64,000 bases of DNA from Phytopythium helicoides (lineage: Eukaryota > Oomycota > Peronosporomycetes > Pythiales > Pythiaceae). The DNA is taken from NCBI GenBank assembly GCA_024867545.1, contig JANFNE010000039.1:1-64000 (forward strand), written 5' to 3'. A program made the translations under genes and the position numbers. Below are positions 40,085 to 51,210 of this stretch, piece after piece; position 1 is the stretch's first letter; the number at the start of each line of letters is the position of its first letter. The notes under the pieces were generated by a model, which saw only the letters and a program-made list of their open reading frames with translations, was not told the DNA's origin and did not search any database.

Positions 40085-40944
40085 GCTCCTTGGAATGGAC
40101 TTGGCGAGTTGGAAAGTGCGGTCATGGCGGACTGCCGGAACCTTGCTGGACGGGCTCCATTTGCTCAGGTTGAAAGAGAGTTGCACATGACATGTTGCCA
40201 GACTTTCACTGTTAGCGGTGATCTCCACCTATCTATGAATAAAATAGCTGGATTGCGCCACGGCTCACGCGCTTGCTGCGAGTTCTGAGCAGGAAGAGGT
40301 ATCGTCATGGAGCCAATCCTGCATGTGTTGCATTTCCTGCGTTGCATAATGGGATCAAAAAGCGTGATCGTGATCACCCCCAATCACAAAAGGTAGGCAA
40401 GAACCTCGGGATTTGAAAAAGCATGTGGACGTGTGGAATTTTTGCAAGGAATGAAAACTCGAATCAAGTTGCTCGTGAGTAGTACACCGGATTTGAACAG
40501 TAAGACGCCATGCAGCAGCGTGGCCCACGCCGTGGGATCCCGACGAGTTCATCTCAGTCGTTCGGAGATCAAGGTCGCGATCGTGATCATCCATCTCCCT
40601 TTCATTCACATCCACAATTACTTCATACGCTGGTACGCTCCTCCGCCGTCGCTCAACGCCGACGGGCTATATGATGGAGCTCGAGAATGGTGGCCATCAC
40701 CCGCCTCTAGTGCGCTTGGTCCAACACCCGGTGTGATATGAGCAAGCGGTGATTGCATCGGGTAAACTGACGCAGAAGGATTCACCTGCCGGTAAATCTC
40801 TTTAACTTCATCTCGCTTACCCTCCTGCAGCTTGCTTGCCTGCATTTCGCCGGAGCGTTCGCTTCAGCCGCTTTTCCTTCTGGTCGGTGTCATGAGGAGA
40901 GTCGTCCGGTAGCTCAACAAATACGTCACCGCTTTGCGAGACAC
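40085..40944. other. Intergenic with a decayed PLAC8-flank copy
   Basis: 40530-40600 (GTGGGATCCCGACGAGTTCATCTC...GATCGTGATCATCC) resembles 39230-39300, the flank between the two PLAC8 genes. A third, eroded duplication unit without the gene may have been here. Confidence 0.4.
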
Positions 40945-42613
40945 TCAGAGGTGGTCTCGACCAACTCGGAACCGCGACGAGTCAATCAGGCGATGAAAAA
41001 CCTCCTCTCGGTATAAGCATGGAACCTCCTTGGACACGATGAGTGACAGCTCGTGAATTTGCAGCAAGATCCGAGCTGCAAGCCTTCGTCGGCGAAGGTA
41101 CAGAATGATGAACAGTCCCCATACAGAATTGACGAGCGTAAAGAGACCGAATGAGATGCCCAGCAAATTATGCTCCGACATCGCTACGTTGGGGAACCAA
41201 TCTCGAATCATCGGGAACAGCGCGTTCTCCAAGGCCACAAGGCACGTGACGACGAAGCAGAAAAACACGTAGTTGTCGATCCAAGTAAAGTAGGAAACTT
41301 GGGGAATCAATGCCGCGACTTGGTTCTTGAATGTGACTGCCGTAAGAAGCAACGTCAACACAATTTGCAGTCTCGCGTCTGTTTCCATCAACGCTCCATC
41401 AGATAAAGGTGCATACGTGATAAAGCACAGATACGTGATGCACGCTGCAGGAATGGCGACATTTGTAAGATAGTATCCGCTCCTCCGCTCGAGCATCAGC
41501 TCGAAACGGATGTGCTTCTTCATGCCAGTACGATCGAGGCGAGCCACAAAGACCTTCTCTTCAAACACCGCGTCGAACACGTTGCCTAGCTTGTAGTTCT
41601 CGAACTCGAATTTCCCAGCGTCGACAGATGCAGGCATCAGTCGCACCCATGGACGAACACCTCCTCCCGTTGAGAAGTCAAAAGAGAGCTTCTGTTGGTC
41701 GAACGGGAAAGTAGTACATCGACATCTCCTCGCTAAAAAGCGCGATGACGCGCCGACTGAATCGAAGGTCGTGGAGTTTGACAGAAGCTATCGGAGCAGC
41801 TTGACCCATCAGCGCTAGCGTCGGATCAGTGAAATACACTTCTTCGCCAATCGAGTGAGAGGTGACGGTGGGGCGCTCCTCGAGGATAGAGCTGACATTG
41901 GTGAACTCAAACTGGTCGGGGTCAATCTCGAGGGTATCGATGAGTTCTCGAATGACCGAGTCCTCTCGAATGGCCGTAATCGCAGGTAGTTTGACTGTCC
42001 ACGTCACGTCGGCCGAGAAGTTCTGGTTCACAGTCTCGACAGAGGTGATGTTGTTGACCTTGATCTGGACTTGGAGCGGTGCAAAGTTGGTGAGCAACTG
42101 CGCCAGCACCGGAGCCTTTGCGAGGTCCTCGTCGGTCATCAAGCCTTCGGATTGCCCGCGTCGCACTCTTCCAGAGTTCTTGGGCGGGTGGATATCCCTC
42201 ACAATCCAATGCGCGTCATCATCCTTCCACTTGCAGAGCTGCATCTTCCAGTCGAAGGTGTGTGGCGCCTTGGTGTCTTGGGATTGCATCTGTTTCTTCT
42301 TGGACGTGTCGGTTGTGCGCCACGACTGGCAGTGCACGCTCTTGCGGTCCTTGCTCCACCGTCGGATCTTCCAGATGCCACCAAATGGCCACGAGAGGCT
42401 CAGATGGTACTCGTGCGTCGTCAGTGGGTCTTCCGGTTGCGGCTCTTTCAGCTCCTCAGGCAGCGGCTCGTTCAGCTCCAAGTCGAGATGGAACAGCTCT
42501 CGCTCCGTGTGTGCGTCGACCGCCACGTACTCGATCTCGATCACGTGACTCCGCACGACACTCGACCACGGCCGCATGCGGCGAGGTAGTGTAGTGATCT
42601 CGGCGCTCGTCAT
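40945..42613 (-). CDS. Cys-loop-type (pentameric ligand-gated) ion channel
   Basis: From ATG 42613 an extracellular domain ends with VQIKVNNITSVETVNQNF, DVTWTVKLPAI, DPDQFEFTNVSSILEE, then YYFP / FDQQKLSFDFST, which is the FPFDxQ signature of the loop before strand 7. Four membrane helices follow: YYLTNVAIPAACITYLCFI, LQIVLTLLLTAVTFKNQV (pore M2), NYVFFCFVVTCLVALENAL and FGLFTLVNSVWGLFIILYL. The loop lacks the two Cys, as in bacterial members. One extra base at about 41708 (CCC for CC) separates P from F in the signature and splits the frame. Total about 545 residues. A first exon upstream cannot be ruled out. Confidence 0.8.
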
Positions 42614-43295
42614 GCCTGGAGAAAGGCGAGTTTCGTCACGCTGGCCTCCGATGAGGAAATGGATGGATCGTTTGTAAGCCTCGAGCGCAACAATGTCGAG
42701 CTTCCCGTCATGCTGCCCTCACCGGAGTGGCAGAGAGTGCTCCAAATCACTCGATGACTGACTGGATTGAAGCCACCTTCGTCTCGAACCCAAGCTACAT
42801 GGCGTGGCAGTGGCTCCAAAGCTCCGACAGTGGCACGGCCTATCTTCTCCACCGGCTTCCAGCTCATCCCGAGCTTGGCAGGTGGCCAAGCTTCAACCGC
42901 ATCCAGACGATCGAGAGGCCGACGTAGACCTACACTAAATGTGCTCTTCTGACTGCGAAGCTCTACGTTGCACAGCAAGTGTCCAGAGACTCCTCGACTG
43001 CATACATCTTCACGACGCCCCGTTGTAGTTTGGGAAAAAAAGTTGACACCGTCAGACTTTTCTCATGTCGTGGCATGCCGATATATTAGAAAGGGCGACA
43101 TCTTCATACCTCTGACAGTCTTGTGAGCAAAATGCAGCCAGGACTCAACACATGCATTGCAAAAGAAAAAGGTGGAGCGAGGATGCAGCATCGCGAACAC
43201 GTGCCACCGAGAAATCCAGCAGCGTCGGGTAGTGTCCGTCGAGTCGCCTTGGGTAGTCCTCATGGCGCTTGACTCCATACTCGAATTGTGAATCG
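42614..43295. other. Intergenic or unresolved 5' part of the channel gene
   Basis: A minus-strand open frame reaches 42978 but shows no signal peptide or domain. It may contain a first exon of the channel gene. The rest shows nothing recognisable. Confidence 0.35.
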
Positions 43296-43808
43296 CTACG
43301 TCCCAACCAAAATGGAGAGCCAATCTCCTTCTTCGGTGATGTCCTCAATGAAGCGGCTGGTGTGGCGTCCTTCCGCCAGCAGAACGCACGCGCTCGCTGC
43401 AATGTAGACGTCGATCCATCTGTTCCCTTTGATCTTGGACACCGCCACATTGCCATTGTCGTAGATGATACCCTTCCACCCCTGGTACGGATGCTCCGCG
43501 TCGAAATCCACGTTGTTGATCATCCAATACGGGATCAAACCCAGCGTGCGCTTGATGCGTTCGTAGTAGTGGCGGTCAGGTTCATGGTCGAGCCGCCTAA
43601 CGTCGGTCGAGATGTCGCTCATCGCCTGGACGATGTCATCGAGTCGCTTCGTGACGTCAAAATCTACGACATTTGTCATCTTCATCCTGATCGCTTGTCG
43701 AGCAGCTGTGTGAGGGAGTGGCAGCACTTGTGGATCAAGATTGATCCCCCACGGCCATGCTGGCCCGTCGTCGTCGTCCTCTTGCAGTAGCAAACGCTTG
43801 CTTGCCAT
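43296..43808 (-). CDS. Hypothetical protein
   Basis: 170 residues from ATG 43808. Acidic start (LLLQEDDDDG), then a helical region and a compact part GWKGIIYDNGNVAVSKIKG ... WIDVYIAASACVLLAEGR ... FIEDITEEGDWLSILVGT. No family recognised. Coding-like codon use. The frame is intact, but a further 3' exon is possible. It sits between two membrane-protein genes on the same strand. Confidence 0.5.
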   Translation of the reverse strand: MASKRLLLQEDDDDGPAWPWGINLDPQVLPLPHTAARQAIRMKMTNVVDFDVTKRLDDIVQAMSDISTDVRRLDHEPDRHYYERIKRTLGLIPYWMINNVDFDAEHPYQGWKGIIYDNGNVAVSKIKGNRWIDVYIAASACVLLAEGRHTSRFIEDITEEGDWLSILVGT

Positions 43809-43899
43809 GGTGGCGAATCGAAGAATGAGCGACTAGGCTCAACAGCGGAGAATCCCAATCGAGAGAAAAAAAAAGCTTGAGGAATGAGTGGCGAAGTGC

Positions 43900-46145
43900 A
43901 ACAACAGCAACGTACCTGGTTACCATTACCCAACTTTCAGCGCGCGATCTCCGGTGACGAAAAGTTGCAATGAAAAGCACAAGACCAATGCTGATAAGGG
44001 TGAACATACCGAGAGATTCCAAAGTGCTCGCGACGTTGATTCAAGCGGTGTCGATGATGTTGAGAAGGCTTTAGACCCCTCCAAACAAGACTTGACATGT
44101 GAACGAACTCGAGTGGACTGAATCCAACAAAAGCTGTCACAAGAGCCCAAATGCAGAACCGCTCTGTTTGTCGACTTGTTCTAGCTTGTATTTTGAAGCA
44201 CAGATAACTTCTGCCAGACTCAAAGTCATCGACACTCTTCACAGATCGCTTATTCCTTTTGAAGACTGTGCTTTCAGCAAAGATTCGTCTAGCTATTTGT
44301 CGTATTACCGTGCAGCCATGCGAACTGAAAACTGAAATCGACCCCTGCGTAACACACGTGAGCTCTCAACTATCCTTAGCACTCACCAATGTGAAATTTG
44401 GCGAACCATAGTGCTCAAAGAGTCCTTGAACAGTGTACATAACCCACATGATGAATGCAGAATGTATCGAGGTCCAACGAGTCTCAAGCACCATCGCGAG
44501 TTGTGCCGCAGGCGAGAAGCGAAGTCGATTACGAAGAATCAAATCGAGGAGGACGAGTGAAGCCAGCTCCAGGAATCCGTACGACAGCATTCGGAGCCCT
44601 ATTGAGCCAAAGTTATCTGCTGTGGTGGCCGAGAGTTGCGAACAGTATACTCGATTTGGTAGGTGAATCATCACACCTACATACCACGCTATCGACTCGT
44701 GTTAGTCTTGTTGGAATGGAAAAGTGATTGAAGTCGAGAAACTTACTATAAATGATCGGTACGACAACCTCGACGAGCTCTCCGAGCATGGTAAATTCGG
44801 TGAGATAGAGCAGTCGTCGAGCTGTAGCAATATATTCGGCTTCCATAGACCCTTTTGAACGAGACGATTTGGTCGGCAAGCCTAGTACGCTTTCCGCAGT
44901 TCTTGGGGTGCTTTCTGCAGTAGTTGAGCAAACCGGAAAGGGTATCGGTGTGATTTCCAACATAGATCCCGTGTGTTGTGTGGAAGTGGCGTGTACTTTT
45001 GTGGGATTGCCCACTAACCTGTGTAGAAGGTAGTGAAACATTGAGGTCTTCTTTTCTCCGTTACAAGTATTGACGATATGTGAGGAAGTCGAGCATTGGA
45101 TAATCTCTGCAGCCGGACCTTGACCACCAAGCTCGCAAGAAGCAAGTTCGACAGCTCGATCAATTACTGAGCAACGTTGTGGCACCTCTTTTCTCATCTC
45201 ACGAATCGCAAAGTCCAAAGCATCTAGCTTTTGAACAATTACGCTCACGTCGTAAACCACAGTGATCGCGTGGAGAAGATCGATCATGAGGAGCACAGCA
45301 ACTGTCAGTATAGAGCTTGCGTTTTGCATGCTAAATGCAACAAACATCGCGTGCGCGATCTCGACACTTAAAGTCACTACCTCTGCTTGCTCGTCCGTCT
45401 GTAACTTGATCATTTTGCCAACAGAGAATCTGTAGCACGCCTTCAGCATACCCAGAATTATGGAGAGCCCGGTTTGACCCATTGGAGATGCGATACGAAA
45501 TGCGTAGTTATAAAGTGGATAGACGAAGAGTTGCGTGGAGCCTAGTGCGCAAGCATTGACCCATTCTTTGAATGATAAGGTAGCCTCAACGTCTGCAAAA
45601 ATACGGCGGAACGAAAATGCACCCATAACAAGCCACAACGAGACTATCCAGGGACCTGCGGAGACTACCATGGTGAATGGAACTGGAAAGCCGACCACAG
45701 CTGCAAAGGCGTATGCCGTCCCTGTTGCTGCGGCAGTGCCAAATAGGATTGAGCACAAGCTTTGAACAAACGTCAAGACCAGGAGACGCACACTAGCCTG
45801 GGAAATTGTGACGTAACACACACTATCGACGAAGTTGACTACTGTGAAGCGAAGCCAAAACACCGTATTGTCGTGTGCACCAGCAGACGGCGGATTGAGT
45901 GGAGCCAGCTCCATTAGCAAGATAATCACGATACTCGGCCACGGTGTCACGAAGAGTAATGCTGCGAGACGCTTTCTAGAGAATGTGTTTGTTGCATAGT
46001 CCTGAAGCAAACGTAGCCGTTTCATGGAGTATTCACCTTGATACTCGATCAACGCAGATTGAAGCAGATGGAGGACGTCTGCACGCGCTCCCCGGACTCT
46101 AGCCTTCATACCCATTCGCGACTCCATATGAATACTTGCCTTCAT
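43900..46145 (-). CDS. Large multi-pass membrane protein, multi-exon
   Basis: Exon 1 is 46145-44747 (ATG 46145) and exon 2 is 44676-44387, with GTAAGT...TGTAG between and correct phase. Exon 3 (about 44220-44100) and exon 4 (about 44030-43920) are less sure. Exon 1 has about eight hydrophobic segments (for example LAALLFVTPWPSIVIILLME, YVTISQASVRLLVLTFVQSL), a Ser-rich linker and KSSRSKGSMEAEYIATARRL. Exon 2 has LMLSYGFLELASLVLLDLIL-like and FIMWVMYTVQG helices. The last helix is MFTLISIGLVLFIATFRHRR. No known family is recognised; the layout resembles oomycete-specific membrane proteins. The 3' end is not settled. Confidence 0.6.
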
Positions 46146-46797
46146 GAACACTGAACTATGAGTGTAAAACCAGCAGTCTGGTTGTATATGTCTGCATTTA
46201 GACTATCCGGTGGTTATTCGTGCTCACCAGTTGCTGTCTTGATACTTTCTCTTGTGACGTGTATGCCACAGTGCAGGTACCTCCCGTGGCAAAATCCATC
46301 AACAGCTGCAATGTGCGAGCTTCTCACAAGCCGCCAGCTTCCAACGTAGTCTTGATGAGAATATGTTCACCACGGTCGGCAGCCGTAGTTCGCCATAGTA
46401 TATCTGCATCCTCGGACCGCAGAAGCTACCCAACCTCCACAAAATAACGTCACGCCGACATCGTCATCTGAAGCCAATCACCATGGACTCACTACTATAC
46501 GAGGTCACTTCACTCAAAAATCGACCCCCAGTCCTCCAAACCCACTTGACGTTGAAGCCATCTCTATTTTACCCAATCAATAGCATCAAAACCCAAATAA
46601 CTCCCATTGACTGGCCAAATATCAGACCTTCCCAGCCCACCACCGCTTTTTTCCAGCAATTATCGCAACGGACGCCCAAGTGCTGGACGCGAGCGATGGC
46701 GGCGGCTGCAGGTGGGCGCGGCAGCGGCGGCCAGCGGCGCTTTTAGTATGGGGGACGAGCTGACAATTTCGCCCTATAAGCAGCCGAGAAGAGCGCG
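46146..46797. other. Divergent intergenic region, no supported gene
   Basis: Promoter space for the membrane protein (minus) and neuroguidin (plus). A 16-codon frame at 46749 starts with ATG but is out of frame with the neuroguidin start. Confidence 0.5.
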
Positions 46798-48109
46798 ATG
46801 GCCAAGCTGGCGGACGACGTGGCGCAGGTGGCGAGCAAAGTGGCCGAGTTGGACGCCGCGGTGGAGGTGCGCGGCGCTGGTTGCGGCGATTTGCGGGCTG
46901 AGCTGACGAGGGCGAAGGGCGAGCTGGCGACGGAGGCAGGCATGGGATTTCTGCAGGTCAAGAACCACGCGCTGCTCAACTACACCAAGATGGAGCTCTT
47001 CTTCGCGCTGCTCAAGGTGCGGTGCGAGCTGCCGGTGGATGGGGATATGGGGGGCTGACAGCAGTGGGGTTTTGTGGTGGGAGCAGCTTGAGCAGCCGGA
47101 CAAGGTCAAGGACCACCCGGTTTTCAAGGAGCTGGTGCGGTATCGCACGCTGCTGGAGCGCATTCGGTGCGTTTTGCCACTTCGATACGCAGTTTGTTGA
47201 TCGGCTTGCTGACATGATCGTTGCGCGTTGACAGCCCGCTTGACCGCAAGATGAAGTACCAGGTCGACAAGATGCTCAAGGTGGCGCTCTCGGGCGGCAA
47301 GGGGATGGACGAGTCGCTCGACTACGCGCCAAACCCGGACCAGTTGGTCGGCCAGGACGGTGCTGGCGATGACGATGATGCGGAGGGCTCTGGCGACGAG
47401 GAGGGCCGCTCCAAGGACGGTATCTACCGCGCACCACGCCTCGCGTCTGTCCCGTACGAGGAGGACGAGCGTGCAGCGGTCAAGCAGGCCAAGAAGGACG
47501 AACGCAACCGCAAGCGCTTGCAGAAGAGCACCATTCTATCCGAGCTGCGCGAGGAGTTCAGCGAGAGGCCAACGGAGATCCTTGCGAGCGGCACGAGCGT
47601 CCTCGACAAGGAGATTGCGCGCGATGAGGCCGAGAAGAAGGCGTACGAGGAATCTCGCTTCGTTCGTCTGGTCACGTCGCGCAAGGACAAGATCCGCAAG
47701 CGCCAGCGCGAGCACGAAGCGAACCGCGCGGACCACGTCACAGATATTGACAACTTTGCTGGTGTCCAAAACATTTTGGCGGGTGACAAGGGCAAGCGCC
47801 GAATTCCTACGCACACAGAGACAACTAAGCGCATTGGTGGCAAGACCGGAGGCATCTTCTCGCACATCGAGACCCCGGTGCGTGTTTGCGCTTGGATGTG
47901 GTGTTTTCGGGAATGTTGTCTGACGTGGATTTTCGGGTTGCCGTGTGCAGGTCGAGAAGAAGCGCAAGGGTGCGTCACGTCCGCCCAGCTCCGCCAGCCA
48001 GCATCAACCAACTCGGCAGCAGCCGCGCTCTACCCCCGCTCAGCAGGCTTCGAGCAGTGCAAAGAAAACCGGAGGGAAGAAGAAGGTCGTGTTTTCGAGC
48101 ATCTTTTAG
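46798..48109 (+). CDS. NGDN: Neuroguidin / LCP5 (Sas10-Utp3-C1D family)
   Basis: Four exons: 46798-47016, 47087-47166, 47235-47877 and 47951-48109. Introns are 68-73 bp and all phases fit, giving 366 residues. The N-terminal Sas10/C1D helical domain (FLQVKNHALLNYTKMELFFALLK, HPVFKELVRYRTLLERIR) is followed by KMKYQVDKMLKVA, YAPNPDQL, IYRAPRLASVPYEED, TEILASGTSV and a basic C-terminus (KKTGGKKKVVFSSIF). These are the landmarks of neuroguidin/LCP5, a component of the small-subunit processome that helps mature 18S rRNA in the nucleolus. Intact, all introns short and consensus. Confidence 0.9.
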
Positions 48110-48357
48110 AGCTGGATTGTCTGCAATCACTAGAGAGACAAGTTGCTGCATGTTGTTCAACGAGGATGCTGGTTGTATCAATCGATCAAAGTGGGTATCC
48201 ATTTCGCTAGCGACCATGCACTCCATGTTCAGTCAGCACGAGCAATTCGGAGCGCAGCAAGTCTTCCGTTTGGAAAAACGAGGACCTTGAAGGCATTTGA
48301 CACGCAAAAGATTGCAATGTCATTCCTAGTCCGGCGAGAGCTAGCACCTCGCCCGAG

Positions 48358-48775
48358 CTAACGTGGATGGATGGTTGGCTCCGATCTCCGATCACGACAC
48401 TCTTGAAACAGTGTTGCATTGCGCAGCAGCTCAAGCTCATCTAAGTCGCTGGATTTTTTTCTCGCAAAGCGCAAGCGAGACATGTTGCTCCCTTGCAGCC
48501 GCATCCTCGGTTGCGGCGGCTCGAGATCACCATCATGTATATCGCTAGCTGCGGCTGTAAACATCCAACGCTCCTTGCTGCACCGCAGCATCACCTCTGC
48601 CTTCAGCACCAACGTGATGGGTATCGATTATGCGTATCCATTTCGATCGTGTGCGCAAAAGATCACCGCCGAAGTCCACGAGCGCCACCTGGCAACCCCG
48701 CTCGAAATGAGTGAAGGTCTCGCCTGTCACCAAGCAGCGGGCCATGGCCCATTCACTACGAGTCTTTGGCGCCAT
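48358..48775 (-). CDS. Possible small gene, unknown
   Basis: From ATG 48775 a coding-like stretch (RCLVTGETFTHFERGCQVAL, LVDFGGDLLRTRSKW) runs to about 48630. One extra base there moves it to a frame that continues LVLKAEVMLRCSKERWMFT, DLEPPQPRMRLQG and ends at 48358. Joined it would be about 137 residues. No family recognised. It could equally be a chance pair of open frames. Confidence 0.3.
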
Positions 48776-49800
48776 TTTCACGCCCGAGGAGCAACGCGAG
48801 CGCGCGAAAGGCTTGGACGACGGCGCATCGAGAGCCGAGCGGGTGGTCGCCGATCCGCGGGCCACCACGTGGGCCGTCCGACCAGCGCGTTTTTATGCGA
48901 CCATCACTCTGGTCGACCACTTGACGTCCAGAATGATGCTGTGTTGACGAGGAATGTTGTTCGCGTCCGACCTTGAGGTTGTGATATTGGCCAATCAAAT
49001 CGCTTGATGCGCATTTTCAGCGAATCATATCACAATATTCAAGGAGTCGGTTTACGGAGACGAGACGAATGGCGCCGAATGTTCGGCGCAGGGAAATGCT
49101 GTTGCACGAGCGGCCCACGGCATTTTTCGCGGCGGCCCAAGCAAATGCAGCCATGTTTGAAAGCCGTTGGCACGGACTTGCTCGACGCTGCAGGATCCGC
49201 AGCAGCGCTGCACAAAATGCTAGCGATGAAGCCTTGATTGCATTCGTATCTTGGTCTTGATCGCACTACTCGCCGAATCTATTCATGCGATCTTACAAAA
49301 CAAAAACAACAACACCAAACAACAAAATAAAACAAACAAATCGCTGCATTTAGAGCTGTTCCAGCGTGCGTGCAGCAAAGCGAGCCGCTCGGCCACCAAC
49401 CGTTGAACGCCCCTCCGAGGCAAAAATACACGTACCGGTACGCGGCTATCTCTGGCGGTCGGATCCCCGGGTCGACCTTGTTCCATAGTGGTGGTGGCAG
49501 AAAGCGGCGTCGGGCAGCTGCCGCGGGGCGAGCTTCGCAGCATACAACGCCAAGATGCGGATTTGGCACAAGCTCGTCGCGGAGAGGACGAGCGGCAAGG
49601 GGGGAACCGGTCCGCGCGCAGGCAAAACCCCACACAATAGGCGCGACCCCCCTCCTGTTGGGCCTTTCCTATACTCCGCCCCCCATTTTGTCGAAGAAAA
49701 ACGCCACCGACAGCTCAGTTTCGAAATTGTGCTGCTACGAGCAAGCGGGTCGAGCTCGCCCCCTCTTTCCATAGTGAAACCAAGTGAAATCCAGCCAACC
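48776..49800. other. Intergenic, promoter region of the heat shock factor
   Basis: No supported gene. Contains an A-rich tract (about 49300-49345) and the perfect 12-base palindrome CGTACCGGTACG at about 49432-49443. Confidence 0.45.
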
Positions 49801-50672
49801 ATGAGCGCCAACATGCGCAAGCGCGCCGCGTCGGGCGCCGCCCGCGTGGCGGCGTCGCCGGGCTCGACGCCCGTGGGGAACGCAGGGAGCAGGTGACGGT
49901 CGCGCGTCGGCCGCGCCCGTGTTCCTGCAGAAAACGTACGACATGATCGAGTCGTCGGATCCGGAGGTGGCGTGCTGGTCCGAGTCGGGCCGGTCGTTCA
50001 TCATCAAGCAGCCGCGCGAGTTCGCGTCGAGCATGCTGCCGCGCTACTTCAAGCACAACAACTTCAGCAGCTTCGTGCGGCAGCTCAACTTCTACGGCTT
50101 CCGCAAGCACAAGAAGGACGAGATCGTCATCTCGGTCGAGGAGGACGAGTCCAAGAACTGGTGGGAGTTCTACCACGAAAAGTTCGTGCGCGGACGCCAG
50201 GAGCTCATGGCCCAGATCCGCCGCAAGACCTACTCGGAGCCCACCTCGCCCGACCGAGAGGAGGTCGAGACGCTCAAGATGTCGGTGCAGAACCTGCAGG
50301 GACAGGTCTCGGACCTCATGGGCCAGCTGTCGGACCTCACCTCGCTCGTCAAGACGCTGCTCACCGAGAAGCAGACGGCCAAGGCCGCCGCGCGAGGAGA
50401 GCCTGCGCCCAAGCGGTTCAAGCAGTCGGACGCCGACTTCATGCCGGCTATCCCAGGATCGTCCCGCCCCGGCTCGGCCTCGAGCATGGCGTCGATGGAC
50501 GGCCATGCCCAGCCGCGGCAACATGTCGTTCCAGCAGGCCATGGAGAAGACCAACAAGACGCGGGACATGTCGCTGTTGGAGTGGACCGAGTCGTACGGC
50601 ATGGACTACTTGCTGAACGAGGGCGGGCGCTCAATAAACCTGTTTGGCGACGACGTGCTGAGCTATGACTGA
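49801..50672 (+). CDS. Heat shock transcription factor (HSF)
   Basis: Nuclear factor that binds nGAAn repeats. From ATG 49801, a short basic N-terminus, then the HSF DNA-binding domain: VFLQKTYDMIESSDPEVACW, FIIKQPREFASSMLPRYFKH, NNFSSFVRQLNFYGFRK and WWEFYHEKFVRG. A leucine-heptad trimerisation region follows (LKMSVQNLQGQVSDLMGQL, LTSLVKTLL), then PKRFK as likely NLS. The C-terminus FQQAMEKTNKTRDMSLLEW ... INLFGDDVLSYD is in a third frame. One extra base near 49892 and one near 50503 break the frame between these parts, giving about 289 residues if both are errors. Oomycetes have many HSFs of this small type. Confidence 0.85.
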
Positions 50673-51064
50673 GGCCTCGCGTCTCCGTCTTTCGCTGGCT
50701 CAGTCGGTGTGCATCAATGTGTGAAGGCGCACGCTCGCGGCCGACCTGAAGCAGACTAGAGAGCGCCGACGCGGCTCTCTCTTTCAGAGGTGGTCTAGCA
50801 CCCCTCTTTGCCGCCGCGTTTGGCCCTCCAGTCCGCCCGCGCCGACCTCCTGTAGGCATCTTCTCTATTTATCCAAAATCGAACTGTTCATGTGCCCCCT
50901 CCTCCACCTTTCGTCTTGATTGCATTTCATCGTTGTCATCCACCACATGCCGTTCTGGTCATGCTTCCACCACATGCTGCTCTAGCCATGCTCGCATTCT
51001 CACTCGCTCTTGAGTTGACTATAGAAAAAACGTTGCTTCTCGCTAAACATCAAGTCGGTCGGAT
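50673..51064. other. Intergenic between HSF and kaptin
   Basis: Terminator of HSF and promoter of kaptin. No gene. Pyrimidine-rich. Confidence 0.5.
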
Positions 51065-51175
51065 ATGCGCTTCCACCAGCGGCAGTTCCTGCCCTACGTG
51101 GACGGCGCCCCAGGTCCTCACCACGCTCTCCAGCTCCAGTTCTACTCGGTACGTATGCTCCCTCTCGTCCGCGCG

Positions 51176-51210
<35 letters not shown>

